Shown here: piece after piece, positions 48,709 through 57,409 of the stretch | Layout: every line of letters starts with the position of its first letter | Numbering within the stretch: position 1 is the first letter of the stretch | Assembly (NCBI GenBank): GCA_015068445.1 | Contig: SVKN01000001.1 | Span: 117,403 to 181,402, forward strand | Length of the DNA stretch: 64,000 nucleotides | Reading direction: 5' to 3' | DNA from: Oscillospiraceae bacterium | GTDB lineage: Bacteria > Bacillota > Clostridia > Oscillospirales > Butyricicoccaceae | Program-made: the position numbers and the translations under genes | The notes under the pieces: generated by a model | What the model saw: only the letters and a program-made list of their open reading frames with translations | Database searches by the model: none | What the model was told of the DNA's origin: nothing

Positions 48709-48787
48709 CATTGACTGCACCGGCACAGTTAAAACAAATCGGAGCTTGTTGTGCCAATCTCATTGCGTTTTTATGGAGAGAAATGAT

Positions 48788-49063
48788 ATGGACAATTACG
48801 ACGAGGGTTATCTGCGTATAGCTGAAGAAAAGCTTGAGAAAATCTATAACCTGGCATTGGAACGTGCCAGAAAGGCCGTACCGGAAGCTGCGTATGTTAT
48901 TGACGCAAGAACGATGGATGACTATCTCACAAAAGTGTGGGACTATCCCGGAGCCTGGTATGTAAACTTTACGCTTCCGGATGGTTTTGACAGTGCGGAA
49001 GCATTGATCGAAAGTCTTGCCTCGGATACAGTAAAGTATTACCTGAGCAAGAGGTCGTCATAG
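48788..49063 (+). CDS. Hypothetical 91-residue protein
   Basis: The ATG at 48788 has GGAGAGAAATGAT just upstream. The product is acidic, mostly helical at the start (E-E-K-L-E-K-I-Y-N-L-A-L-E-R-A-R-K), then has a short strand region W-Y-V-N-F-T-L-P and a closing helix. It has no signal peptide or Cys motif. The DNA is clearly richer in A+T than its neighbours, suggesting separate origin. I recognise no family. Confidence 0.6.
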   Translation: MDNYDEGYLRIAEEKLEKIYNLALERARKAVPEAAYVIDARTMDDYLTKVWDYPGAWYVNFTLPDGFDSAEALIESLASDTVKYYLSKRSS

Positions 49064-49156
49064 ATCCCGCGCTTATATCTGAAGATTCTGGGGCAGATCC
49101 TTTGATGTCCGCAGTGATAACGGGCATCGAGTTTCGCCCACAGGATCCAGGAGACA

Positions 49157-49189
49157 AAACAGGCGTGACCGCAATGGCCACGCCTGTTT
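49157..49189. terminator. Bidirectional hairpin between convergent genes
   Basis: AAACAGGCGTG (49157-49167) pairs with CACGCCTGTTT (49179-49189). Short T runs follow on both strands. The rest of this 208-base gap shows no gene. Confidence 0.65.
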
Positions 49190-49271
49190 CATGTCCTTTT
49201 CAGCCGGTCAATATCTGCCTCAAAGCAGCTTCCTTGCGGAGAGTGCCCTGCGGCGGCTTTTTTGACAATGT

Positions 49272-49841
49272 TTACTTCATCAGCTCTTTGCCGGAGCTCC
49301 AGGCCTGACCGACCTTTTCTCCGATGGTGTAGTAGCCCGCCTGGAACTGATCGAAGAGGATGGCGTCCACCTTCAGCGGATCGACCTTGCCGTTTTCGCC
49401 GATGACCTTCTCATCGGCGCAGAGGTTGACGACGTTGCCCACCACGGCGTGATAGGTGTCGGTGTCGATGATCTGCTCCAGCTCGCACTCGAAGGTGAGG
49501 GGGAACTCCTCGATGATCGGGGCGTTGACATGCGCGCTCTTGACGGCGTGCAGGCCCGTGCGCTCGAACTTGTCGGGGACGTCGTTGCCGGAGGCGATGC
49601 CGACGTAATCGGCCTCGACCACATGGGCGCGGTCGGCGATGGCGACGGTGAAGGCGTTGCTGACGCGGATGTTGGCGGTGGTCTTGTGGCGCTCGCCGAT
49701 AAACAGCGTGATCTTGTCCATGGCGCTGTTCATGCCCCAGGCGGCGTTCATGACGTTGACCTTGCCGTTTTCATCGTAGGCAGCCACCATCAGCACGGGC
49801 ATGGGGAAAACCGAACAAATCTTGCCGAGATCCTTTTTCAT
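49272..49841 (-). CDS. Flavin reductase family protein
   Basis: The ATG at 49841 follows AAAGGAGGAGATTCCC and gives 189 residues. The sequence F-P-M-P-V-L-M-V-A-A-Y-D-E-N-G-K-V-N-V-M-N, then A-W-G-M-N-S and F-T-V-A-I-A-D, and the later F-E-C-E-L fit the FMN-binding split-barrel (flavin reductase-like) family that uses bound FMN. Roles include flavin reduction and redox partner functions. It stands alone. Confidence 0.88.
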   Translation of the reverse strand: MKKDLGKICSVFPMPVLMVAAYDENGKVNVMNAAWGMNSAMDKITLFIGERHKTTANIRVSNAFTVAIADRAHVVEADYVGIASGNDVPDKFERTGLHAVKSAHVNAPIIEEFPLTFECELEQIIDTDTYHAVVGNVVNLCADEKVIGENGKVDPLKVDAILFDQFQAGYYTIGEKVGQAWSSGKELMK

Positions 49842-49903
49842 GGGAATCTCCTCCTTTATTATATTGATATTATTATATACTTTTGGGGTGCACGATGCAA
49901 GGC

Positions 49904-50767
49904 TCAATCCATCACGAGCTCTCCGGGCCAGTCGACGACGCCGCCGAACTCCATGACGTTTTCATAGCCGAGATCGACGAGCTTCTGCGCGGCCTCCTTG
50001 CTGCGGCGGCCCGTGCGGCAATAGACGTAAAGCGGCTGATCCAGGGATGGCAGCAGAGACACGTCGCCCGCCTGGATGTCCTCGTTGGGGACGTTGAGAG
50101 CGCCTGGGATGTGGCCGGAAGCGTATTCGTCGTGGCGGCGGACGTCGACGATAAGGCCGTCAAAGTCGTCCTCCTCCAGCAGCGCGAGGACGTCGTCGGG
50201 CGCCATCTGCTGATACTGACCGCCGAAGCCGGGGCCGTAAAAGAGCACGCAGAGGTCCTCGACGCACTCGAGCGGCAGGAACATGTCGTCGTTGGAGGAG
50301 GCGCGGATCGACTCGCCGGAAGCGTATTCGATCTCAAGCGTCGCGCCGAAATCGTCGGGCAGGCCGCTGGTGAACGTGGAGATGCCGTTGAAGGCGGCGA
50401 GATCGTGTTTTGAAACGATCTCCTGCAGACGCTCCGGGAAGTCGGGCGTCCCGGTGAAGGTCTCCTCCCCCGTCTCCGGGCGATACCGGGTACAGGTCAC
50501 TGCGCCGCCCTCCCGCTTCGCCGTCAGCTCATAGCGTTCGGCGCGCAGCCTGCCGGATTCCGGGAGGTCGAAGGAGAGCAGGGAGACCTTGCAGCGGAAG
50601 GACGTGATCTCAGAGGAATCGACGGTCTTGGGCGCGTCAGGATCCGTTGTGTCCGTGGTGCCGCCGTCGACCGGCGGCTCTTCGGGCTCGGGCTTCGGGG
50701 CGGCGCAGGCAGACAGCAGCGCCAGAAGCGCCGCCGCCAGCGCGAGGATGAAGAATACGCGTGTCAT
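49904..50767 (-). CDS. Lipoprotein with C-terminal rhodanese domain
   Basis: This 287-residue protein has a lipoprotein signal with lipobox L-L-S-A-C (Cys21), followed by a Pro/Asp/Thr-rich linker. Residues ~55-170 form a beta-rich domain of unknown type. Residues ~185-287 are a rhodanese domain: L-I-V-D-V-R-R-H-D-E-Y-A-S-G-H-I-P-G-A, then the active-site loop Y-C-R-T-G-R-R-S. The catalytic Cys is present, so sulfur transfer or a similar reaction outside the membrane is plausible. It is downstream of the MBL gene by 20 bases and may be cotranscribed. Confidence 0.85.
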   Translation of the reverse strand: MTRVFFILALAAALLALLSACAAPKPEPEEPPVDGGTTDTTDPDAPKTVDSSEITSFRCKVSLLSFDLPESGRLRAERYELTAKREGGAVTCTRYRPETGEETFTGTPDFPERLQEIVSKHDLAAFNGISTFTSGLPDDFGATLEIEYASGESIRASSNDDMFLPLECVEDLCVLFYGPGFGGQYQQMAPDDVLALLEEDDFDGLIVDVRRHDEYASGHIPGALNVPNEDIQAGDVSLLPSLDQPLYVYCRTGRRSKEAAQKLVDLGYENVMEFGGVVDWPGELVMD

Positions 50768-50787
50768 TGGCGCCCTCCTTATTGCAG

Positions 50788-51654
50788 TCAGCGGTCCTGC
50801 CTTTCCAGCAGCACCGTGCGGGCCTTTTCCTCGGTGTCGTCCGATTCATCGTAGCCGTCGTAGGGCGCGCGGGGATCGTGGGGCTTTTGGCGGCGCAGAC
50901 CATTGCAGACCTCGGTGCGGTGGGCGAAGACGAAGTCCAGATCGTCGCTCCAGCCCGTGTGGCCCGTGATGACCATGGGGCTGAGCCTGCGCATGCGCAG
51001 GCGGTTCTCCAGAATGGCCAGGGAGCGCTTCGCCAGGTTGTTGTCCTCGGCCAGACCGTTGATGAAGCTGTAGCCGCCGTTGACGCCGAACCAGATGGTA
51101 TCGCCGGTGAAGAGGTACCGATCGTCGATGAGATAGACCATGTGGCCCCAGGTGTGGCCGGGCACCAGCAGCGCCTCCACCTTGATATCATCGATCATGA
51201 AGACGTCGCCGTCGCGGAGCAGCGTCTTTTCATTGTCGATCTGCACCTTCGGCAGCCGGTAAAGGCCGAAGGTGACGCGGCGGCGCTTCTCGCCCGTGAG
51301 ATAGCGGTTCTCGATCTCGCCGATGTAAAGGCGGGCATGACGGAACAGACCGTCGCTGTCGCGCTCCACAGCGCCGACGTGGTCGGTGTCCTGATGGGTG
51401 ATCAGGATATGGCCGACGTCGGCGGGGTCGATGTCGAGCCACCCCAGCTTTTCCTTCAACCGCGGGTAGTTGTAGCCCGCGTCGATCATGATCGTCGTTC
51501 CGTTTTTCGTATAGAAAAAGATGTTGGCGATGTATTCGCGCACACAGGCGACGCGCTCATCGATCCGGCCGGTGTTCAGCGGTTTGAAGATCTCCTTGCC
51601 GCGGTACATGATCGGCATGACCTTTTCCTGAAACTCGGACGCTTTTCTGGACAT
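50788..51654 (-). CDS. MBL-fold hydrolase (lactonase/quorum-quenching-like layout)
   Basis: This 288-residue protein has the metal motif I-T-H-Q-D-T-D-H-V-G near residue 88, P-G-H-T-W-G-H near 167, T-G-D-T near 185 and a later T-G-H-T-G-W-S. The usual H-x-H-x-D-H is H-Q-D-T-D-H, a substitution seen in some MBL branches that changes one ligand from His to Asp. The C-terminal acidic tail (residues ~255-288) is extra. Substrate unknown. It overlaps nothing and precedes the rhodanese lipoprotein, which could hint at sulfur metabolism. Confidence 0.82.
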   Translation of the reverse strand: MSRKASEFQEKVMPIMYRGKEIFKPLNTGRIDERVACVREYIANIFFYTKNGTTIMIDAGYNYPRLKEKLGWLDIDPADVGHILITHQDTDHVGAVERDSDGLFRHARLYIGEIENRYLTGEKRRRVTFGLYRLPKVQIDNEKTLLRDGDVFMIDDIKVEALLVPGHTWGHMVYLIDDRYLFTGDTIWFGVNGGYSFINGLAEDNNLAKRSLAILENRLRMRRLSPMVITGHTGWSDDLDFVFAHRTEVCNGLRRQKPHDPRAPYDGYDESDDTEEKARTVLLERQDR

Positions 51655-51672
51655 ATGCGGTTTCCCCTCTCT

Positions 51673-52149
51673 CTATTTCGTCAGATCGGCCAGCGCGCAG
51701 GGCACCAGCTCACACAGCGCCTCCGGGTCCAGCCGGACCTGAAAGCCCACCTTCCCCGCGCTGACGCAGATCGTGTCATGGAGGACGGCGGTCTCGTCCA
51801 TCACGGTGACGAAGGGCTTCTTCATCCCCAGCGGCGAGCAGCCACCGTGGACGTAGCCCGTCAGGGGCAGCAGCTCCTTCTGCTTGATCATCTCGATGGC
51901 CTTTTCATCGACGGCCTTCGCCGCCTTTTTGAGGTCCAGCTCCGCCACGACGGGGATGACGAAGACGTAATGCTCCCCCGACCGGGCGACGGTCACCAGC
52001 GTTTTGAACACAGCCTCCGGGTCCTGCCCCAGCAGGCGGGCGATCTGCTCGCCGGTGCGGGTGGGGTCGGGCTCGTAGCTGTAGCTCTCATAATCGATCC
52101 CCTTCTGGTCGAGGATGCGCATGACGTTCGTTTTATCCTGCTGCTTCAT
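51673..52149 (-). CDS. ybaK: Cys-tRNA(Pro) deacylase YbaK/EbsC family
   Basis: The ATG at 52149 has GGGAGGCG upstream and gives 158 residues. Diagnostic parts are F-K-T-L-V-T near residue 48 (with the conserved catalytic Lys), V-P-V/I-P-V-V-A-E-L-D-L-K-K-A-A, T-G-Y-V-H-G-G-C-S-P-L-G, and S-A-G-K-V-G-F-Q. YbaK removes Cys from tRNA-Pro in trans. It lies between the MBL gene and the second PLP enzyme gene, 16 bases after the latter. Confidence 0.92.
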   Translation of the reverse strand: MKQQDKTNVMRILDQKGIDYESYSYEPDPTRTGEQIARLLGQDPEAVFKTLVTVARSGEHYVFVIPVVAELDLKKAAKAVDEKAIEMIKQKELLPLTGYVHGGCSPLGMKKPFVTVMDETAVLHDTICVSAGKVGFQVRLDPEALCELVPCALADLTK

Positions 52150-52165
52150 GGTATCGCGCCTCCCG

Positions 52166-53281
52166 TCAGACCGATCTGCCCCGGCAGGCGATGGGGAGCT
52201 TCTGCAGGACCTCGCCCTGCGAGACGAGGTATGCTTCGTCGTAGAGGTTGACGGTGGGACAAATATGGCTGGGGATGATCTCCAGCTTGTCGCCCACACG
52301 GGTGCGTGTCAGCAGCTCATGGCTGTTGAGGACGGCATGCTCGTCGTAGAGCGTTTCGATATTGATATGCTCCGCGCCCTTGACGGCGCCGAAGCCCTTT
52401 GTGGAGCAGATGCCCGTGGGGCGGTTCTGGGAAACGAGGGCCTTGGCTCCGGCGTCGAGGACCGTGCGGTCGCCCTCGGGCTGGGAGATGACGGAGGCGA
52501 GCACCGTGGCGGCGCAGCGGCTGAAATCGCCCATGGCCCGGGACTGCCCCACATCGAAGAAGATATACGTGCCGATGCGCAGCTCGGTGATCCCGGGGAA
52601 CGCGTCCATCTGCATGACGGAGGGCGTGGCGCCGATGGAGACCGTGTCGATCTTCGCGCCGAGCTCGCGCATGATGTCGGCGGCGCGGACCGTTTTGCGG
52701 TGGGCCTCCTCCGCCTGACGGACACAGTCCACCGCGGTCTCGGCCCGGTAGGTGTGGCCCTCGTGGGAAAAGACGCCCTTCAGGACGACGTGCTTTGCAT
52801 CGCTTATGGCGCGGACCAGCTCGATCAGCCGTTCTTCGGAGGCGACGCCGGAGCGCATCTCGCCCACCTCGTATTCGATCAGCACCTCCAGGGGCTTTTC
52901 TTCCCCGGCGAAGACCTGCTCCATCTGGCGCAGCTGGTACTCGTTATCGATGCCCACGCGGACATGGGCCCTGTGTGTCAGCGCGCGCAGGCGCTCGTAC
53001 TTGTCGAGGCCGATGAGCTCGTTTGCGATGAACAGGTCGGTCATGCCGTTGTCAGCCATGACCTCCGCCTCGCCCAGCTTGGCGCAGGCCAGACCGCAGG
53101 CGCCGGCCTCCAGCTGGCGCTTTGCGAACCAGGGCATGCGGTGCGTCTTGATGTGAGGGCGGAGCCTGAGGCCCAGCGCGTCGGCCTTCTGCTGCATCAT
53201 GCGGATGTTGGCCAGGGCCAGGTCGCGGTCGATCAGCAAACAGGGCGTCGGCAGGTCGTAGGGCGAGCGCAGATCAGTCAT
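52166..53281 (-). CDS. D-threonine aldolase-like PLP enzyme (DSD1 family), copy 2
   Basis: This encodes 371 residues. The PLP lysine sits in R-P-H-I-K-T-H-R, and C-A-K-L-G-E-A-E, T-V-S-I-G-A-T-P-S and the metal site P-S-H-I-C-P-T-V-N-L-Y are all present. It is a more typical member of the D-threonine aldolase / D-serine dehydratase group than the copy at 44295. Its ATG overlaps the stop codon of ridA by eight bases, so the two are translated together. PLP lyases release reactive enamines that RidA hydrolyses, which makes this pairing functionally sensible (established chemistry, inferred here). Confidence 0.9.
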   Translation of the reverse strand: MTDLRSPYDLPTPCLLIDRDLALANIRMMQQKADALGLRLRPHIKTHRMPWFAKRQLEAGACGLACAKLGEAEVMADNGMTDLFIANELIGLDKYERLRALTHRAHVRVGIDNEYQLRQMEQVFAGEEKPLEVLIEYEVGEMRSGVASEERLIELVRAISDAKHVVLKGVFSHEGHTYRAETAVDCVRQAEEAHRKTVRAADIMRELGAKIDTVSIGATPSVMQMDAFPGITELRIGTYIFFDVGQSRAMGDFSRCAATVLASVISQPEGDRTVLDAGAKALVSQNRPTGICSTKGFGAVKGAEHINIETLYDEHAVLNSHELLTRTRVGDKLEIIPSHICPTVNLYDEAYLVSQGEVLQKLPIACRGRSV

Positions 53282-53666
53282 GGCAGTCGCCTCTCAGCTC
53301 TGCAACGGCCTCGATCTCCACGAGGACGCCGTGGTGCAGCGGACCGCAGGGCACCACGACCCGGGCGGGCCTGTGGCTGCCGAACCAGTCGGCGTAGATG
53401 CGGTTGACCTCGTCCCACAGCGCGACGTCGGGGACGTAGACGCGGCAGAGGACCACGTCCTCCTTCCCCGCCCCGGCGGACGCCAGCACGAGCCCCACAT
53501 TGTCGAGCGCCTGACGCGCCTGCTCGGCAACGGCGCCGTGACACATGACGCCGGTCAAGTGATCCATGGGCAGCTGGCCGGAGATGTAGAGCGTATGCCC
53601 GGAGATCATGCCGGGGACGTAATGGCCGTTGTTGACGGCCTTCGATTCGATGAACACAGGCTTCAT
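53274..53666 (-). CDS. ridA: RidA-family enamine/imine deaminase
   Basis: This 130-residue protein has the RidA layout: Y-V-P-G-M-I-S-G-H-T-L-Y-I-S-G-Q-L-P-M-D near the start, N-V-G-L-V-L-A-S-A-G-A-G, and the C-terminal P-A-R-V-V-V-P-C and L-V-E-I-E-A-V-A-E. The usual catalytic Arg (R-x-x-V near residue 105) is present. GGGAGGCG precedes the ATG at 53666. It heads the operon with the PLP enzyme and probably clears 2-aminoacrylate-type products. Confidence 0.9.
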   Translation of the reverse strand: MKPVFIESKAVNNGHYVPGMISGHTLYISGQLPMDHLTGVMCHGAVAEQARQALDNVGLVLASAGAGKEDVVLCRVYVPDVALWDEVNRIYADWFGSHRPARVVVPCGPLHHGVLVEIEAVAELRGDCHD

Positions 53667-53777
53667 AAGGCGCCTCCCGCTTTCTTTTTTCGTATTATAC
53701 CATACCATGCGCCCGCTCTGCAAATTGACAGGCGGAAACGCCTGTTGTACAATCGAAATGGCGAAAGGAGGGGCGAT

Positions 53778-54455
53778 ATGGCCTTTGATTTTCTGATCCG
53801 CACCGAGCGCGACATGGTCGAGGCGGTGAACGTGTTCGGCTTCGTGCCGCTGTTCGAGAACAGCATCCCCGGCTTCTCCATCGAGGAGCACGTGGCGCGG
53901 GAGGCGTGGTTCGGCAGCGGGCAGGACGGCGTCTGGGAGTGGAAGGGCCCCGTGATCCGGGACAGCGGCTGCGCCTACGGCAAGTTCTTTGAGCGCAAGG
54001 CGGCCTTCGTCAGCGCGGAATGGTTCCCCGATCTGGCCAACTGGCGGCGGGACGGGTACGATTTCGATTCCCGGTATGAGGAGGGTCTCGCCTCCCGGGA
54101 GGACAAATATCTGTACGACCTGCTGAGCGAGCGCGTACCGATCATCTCCAAACAGCTCAAAAAGCTGGGCGATTACCGCAAGAGCGGACGCAAAGGCTTC
54201 GACCAGTCGATCATGCGGCTGCAGAGCCAGTGCTACGTGACCATATCGGATTTCGTCTACCTGACGGACAAGAGCGGACAGCAGTACGGCTGGGGCGTGG
54301 GCGAATACACGACGCCGGAAAGACGCTTCGGCGAAGCGTTCACGAAAAACGTCTACGCAAGGGAGCCGGAGGAATCCCTTGAGCGCATCGTCAAGCACCT
54401 GAAAACGCTCCTGCCCCGGGCCGACGAAAAAGCGATCCGGCGGTTTTTGAAATAA
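53778..54455 (+). CDS. Conserved protein, possibly AlkZ-related
   Basis: This 225-residue protein starts at an ATG preceded by AAAGGAGGGGCGAT. It is rich in aromatic residues, with G-V-W-E-W-K-G-P-V-I and A-Y-G-K-F-F-E-R-K-A-A-F-V-S near residue 50. R-R-D-G-Y-D-F-D-S-R-Y follows, and a helical second half has K-S-G-R-K-G-F-D-Q-S-I-M-R-L-Q. I recall similar Firmicutes proteins labelled AlkZ-related (winged-helix DNA glycosylase relatives), but I am not sure of this. No signal peptide. It is plus strand and monocistronic. Confidence 0.65.
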   Translation: MAFDFLIRTERDMVEAVNVFGFVPLFENSIPGFSIEEHVAREAWFGSGQDGVWEWKGPVIRDSGCAYGKFFERKAAFVSAEWFPDLANWRRDGYDFDSRYEEGLASREDKYLYDLLSERVPIISKQLKKLGDYRKSGRKGFDQSIMRLQSQCYVTISDFVYLTDKSGQQYGWGVGEYTTPERRFGEAFTKNVYAREPEESLERIVKHLKTLLPRADEKAIRRFLK

Positions 54456-54457
54456 GG

Positions 54458-54488
54458 AAAGGGCACATCCAAAAAGATGTGCCCTTTT
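54458..54488. terminator. Bidirectional terminator
   Basis: A 12-bp stem (54458-54469 with 54476-54487), loop CAAAAA, between the convergent AlkZ-related-like and TPM genes. Confidence 0.85.
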
Positions 54489-54497
54489 GCTTTGTGC

Positions 54498-56291
54498 TTA
54501 GAAGCTGCGGCCGGAGCCGGAGTGGCTGCTGCCGGAGGAGCCGTGATAGGAGCTGGAGTAGGACGAGCTGCCTCCGCCGGAGGATTTCGTCTTGACGGGA
54601 TCGTAGCGGCGCGTGACCGTGGTGTGCAGGTACGTGTCACGGACGGGCCGGACGTCGAGGCGGTCGCGGACCAGGTAGCTGTCGGCGTTCGTCTTGACTT
54701 TAGCGGTCTTCATCTTCGACTTGGCGCGGCCCAGGCCGATCAGTCCGGCCAGGGAGCTGAACGCCGCCTGAACGGCCGTCCAGATGCCCCAGGAGGCCAG
54801 CGAGCGGGAGACGCGGCCGGTGCGGTACATGTGATCCACCTGCCCCAGCCACCAGTCGAATGCCTTGTAGGCGCTGCCCTCCGCCAGCGACGCGGCGCGG
54901 TCGGTGAGGCGTTCCTCGTTGACCTCGGTGAGGTTCTTCGCGCCTGCGCCCTCGGCGGAGACCCGCGCCGTCACGCCGCCGGCGCGGTTGAGCGTCAGCA
55001 GGATGCCGTCGAAGTTCTGGCCGAAGCCGTAGTTGTTATAGTAGTAGAACTGGTCGCTGTAGGTCTGCGTGGTCATGCCCTGGGTGCTGCGTGTGGTGTG
55101 CATCACGACATCGACGCCGTATTTCTCGGACAGGGCAGCGGCCTTCTGCAGCAGCGCTGCCTCCTCATCGTCGCTGAGCAGGTCGGCGCTGTCCACGAGG
55201 CGGGAGCGCGTCAGATCGTTGGTGTGCTGGAAGGTGGACAGCTCAGGCATCCAGTCGGGCGCGAAGGGCACGCCCTTGACGTACAGGGTGCGCATGTTCT
55301 CCACCCAGTCGCTGACGCCCTCGTAATACTCGCCGTCCGCCAGGAACTCATACAGCACGTCGTCGATGTCGTTGGCGTACTGCTCGGTGTAAAGGCCCCT
55401 GGTGACCGGTCCCGTGCAGCAGGTCCACCAGCCGCGGTCATTGGGGTCCATGCAGATCATCAGGCAGACGCCCTCGTGATCGGGGCCGCAGCCGTAACCG
55501 TTGAAGTCGTAGAAGTCGGCGGCGTAGACCGCGCGGCTCAGACCGTAGGTGGAGACGTCGGTGAAGACGACGATGTCGCGGTCAAGCTCCTGCCGGATCT
55601 CGCCGAGGCGGGACTCCAGGCGGGCCTCCTCGTCGTCGGTGAAGATATCGGCCGTATCGACGACGCGGGGAGCGTTCTCATCGTAGTAGAGCGGGAAGTT
55701 CTGCGGATCGGCGGGATACCAGGCGGGCATGGAGCTCTCCTCGCCCACGCGGTCAGAGGCGCCGGCGGTGACGACGGGCTCCGACGTCTCGCCCTGCCGG
55801 CTCTCAAGGTTCTTGGTCAGCATGGAGACGGCGGCGTAGCAGACGCCCCAGTGATCGTATTCCTCCTCGTATCCGAGGGCGTTTTCGGCGATGTCCTCCA
55901 GCGTCATCTGATCCAGAAGCTGGTCGGCGTGGCCGAAGGTGAAGAACTGCGCGCTGGGCTCCTCCACGTCATAGACCATGGCGAGAGCGTCGCCCGTGCG
56001 GCCGTAGCCGAAGCTGCAGTCGTTGTAGATATAGTCGACCATGTATTCCATGCCCTCGTCCTCGTAATCGTCGGGTGAGGCGATGATGAAGAAGAGGTCT
56101 GTCTCGAACTGCTTCATGAACTCGATGCAGTCGTTGTCCAGGTCGTCGCGCTCCTCCTCGGAGAGGACGTCGCAGAGGTCATAGGCGCGGTAGTAATCCT
56201 CGTTCCACAGCTCGTCGGCGGCGACGGGCAGCAGACCGACGGAGAGCATCAGCGCCAGCAGGAACGCAAGGGTGCGGATCGTTTTCTTCAT
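54498..56291 (-). CDS. Membrane-anchored protein with three TPM-like domains
   Basis: The ATG at 56291 with GGAGG eight bases upstream gives 597 residues. After a signal peptide (1-25) there are three units with the TPM pattern (L-S-E-E-E-R-D-D-L near residue 45, F-T-D-D-E-E-A-R-L near 220, and L-S-D-D-E-E-A-A-L near 370). Each continues into a helical part and an aromatic Y-N-x-Y/F-G stretch. TPM domains in YgcG-type proteins are thought to act in membrane-associated stress or repair functions. A membrane segment near residue 500 precedes a Ser/Gly/Tyr tail ending S-H-S-G-S-G-R-S-F, typical of the family. It follows the zinc-ribbon gene by five bases. Confidence 0.85.
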   Translation of the reverse strand: MKKTIRTLAFLLALMLSVGLLPVAADELWNEDYYRAYDLCDVLSEEERDDLDNDCIEFMKQFETDLFFIIASPDDYEDEGMEYMVDYIYNDCSFGYGRTGDALAMVYDVEEPSAQFFTFGHADQLLDQMTLEDIAENALGYEEEYDHWGVCYAAVSMLTKNLESRQGETSEPVVTAGASDRVGEESSMPAWYPADPQNFPLYYDENAPRVVDTADIFTDDEEARLESRLGEIRQELDRDIVVFTDVSTYGLSRAVYAADFYDFNGYGCGPDHEGVCLMICMDPNDRGWWTCCTGPVTRGLYTEQYANDIDDVLYEFLADGEYYEGVSDWVENMRTLYVKGVPFAPDWMPELSTFQHTNDLTRSRLVDSADLLSDDEEAALLQKAAALSEKYGVDVVMHTTRSTQGMTTQTYSDQFYYYNNYGFGQNFDGILLTLNRAGGVTARVSAEGAGAKNLTEVNEERLTDRAASLAEGSAYKAFDWWLGQVDHMYRTGRVSRSLASWGIWTAVQAAFSSLAGLIGLGRAKSKMKTAKVKTNADSYLVRDRLDVRPVRDTYLHTTVTRRYDPVKTKSSGGGSSSYSSSYHGSSGSSHSGSGRSF

Positions 56292-56296
56292 CGCGC

Positions 56297-57376
56297 TCAC
56301 CTCCCCATGAAATACATCGCAACGGAAGCGCCGACGCAGGCGGCAAGGATCGCGCCCGCGCGCTTGAGGAAGTACTGGAAGCTGACGCTGCCGCTGATGG
56401 GCAGATTGCCCACGACCTTGCCGGTCTGGCCGTTGACGGCGAAGCTGTAGCTCTTGCCGCCGTGCATGATATCGAACATATAAACGGGGAACAAAAGGTA
56501 TTTTGCCTTGAGATCGGCCTTCAGCGAGCCGCCGATGCGGGTGGCGCTCTGGTAGCCCGCAGTGCCCTCGTGATCCAGCACTGCGTCGGCGGAGGAGCGC
56601 ATGCGGTCCTCCGCGCGCTGGGCGATGTCGTTCTTCGCCAGATCGAAGCGGGAGGCCGTGAAGCCGGCCAGATACTTCATGTCGAAGGGCTTGACCTCGT
56701 TCATGTCAAAGGGCTCCAGCGAATCCATCAGCGCGTCCTCCACGGTGCCCGTGGCGTCCACGGGGACGTCCTGGAACGTCAGGTTGGCGTCGCGGACGAG
56801 GTCGTAATGGCTCGTCTCGCTGACGATGTAGTCGCCCTGGCGGGTGGACATGGTGTTCTGGGCGCGGTAGCGGGCGGTACCGGACATGGTGCCGTCGAAG
56901 ACCCAGAAGGGCACATAAACGCCCGTGACCTTGCTCATGGTGCTCTGGGAGAAGAAGTTCTTGGGCAGAAGCGCCTTGTTTTTATAGAACCGGTTCATGG
57001 CCGCGGGAAGCGACTTGGAATCGATCTTGAAGGGGATCATGCCGTTGGGGCGCAGGGGTCCGGAGATCTTGTCGGTGAGAACGATATTATTGCCGCAGTA
57101 GGGGCAGGTCAGTGAGAACTCGCCGGGGGCGGCGATGACCTCGGCGCTGCAGGAAACACAGTTGTAAACGGGCAGATTCTCGGCTTTGAGATCCACGGCC
57201 TGCTCGTTGAGGCTGTCGAAGTCGAAGCCCTCCATCTGCGTCTGTTCGACGGTCGGTTCGTCCGTGGGGATATCCATGACCGTACCGCAGTAATCGCAGA
57301 CCAGCTTCCCCTGCTGGGGATCGAAGCGCATGGTCGCGCCGCAGCCCGGGCACTTTTGTTCGGCGATGGAAGCCAT
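56297..57376 (-). CDS. TFIIB-type zinc-ribbon membrane protein
   Basis: This 359-residue protein has two zinc knuckles at the N-terminus (C-P-G-C-G with C-D-Y-C-G, and C-V-S-C-S with C-P-Y-C-G, residues ~9-100). A domain of about 200 residues follows, including P-F-W-V-F-D-G and Y-L-L-F-P-V-Y-M, and a C-terminal membrane helix (~335-355). This family commonly sits next to TPM-domain genes, as it does here, and is probably a partner on the same membrane. Function not established. Its promoter is at 57410. Confidence 0.85.
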   Translation of the reverse strand: MASIAEQKCPGCGATMRFDPQQGKLVCDYCGTVMDIPTDEPTVEQTQMEGFDFDSLNEQAVDLKAENLPVYNCVSCSAEVIAAPGEFSLTCPYCGNNIVLTDKISGPLRPNGMIPFKIDSKSLPAAMNRFYKNKALLPKNFFSQSTMSKVTGVYVPFWVFDGTMSGTARYRAQNTMSTRQGDYIVSETSHYDLVRDANLTFQDVPVDATGTVEDALMDSLEPFDMNEVKPFDMKYLAGFTASRFDLAKNDIAQRAEDRMRSSADAVLDHEGTAGYQSATRIGGSLKADLKAKYLLFPVYMFDIMHGGKSYSFAVNGQTGKVVGNLPISGSVSFQYFLKRAGAILAACVGASVAMYFMGR

Positions 57377-57409
57377 AGCGAATCCCTCCTTATTGCCATT
57401 ATCAAAAAT

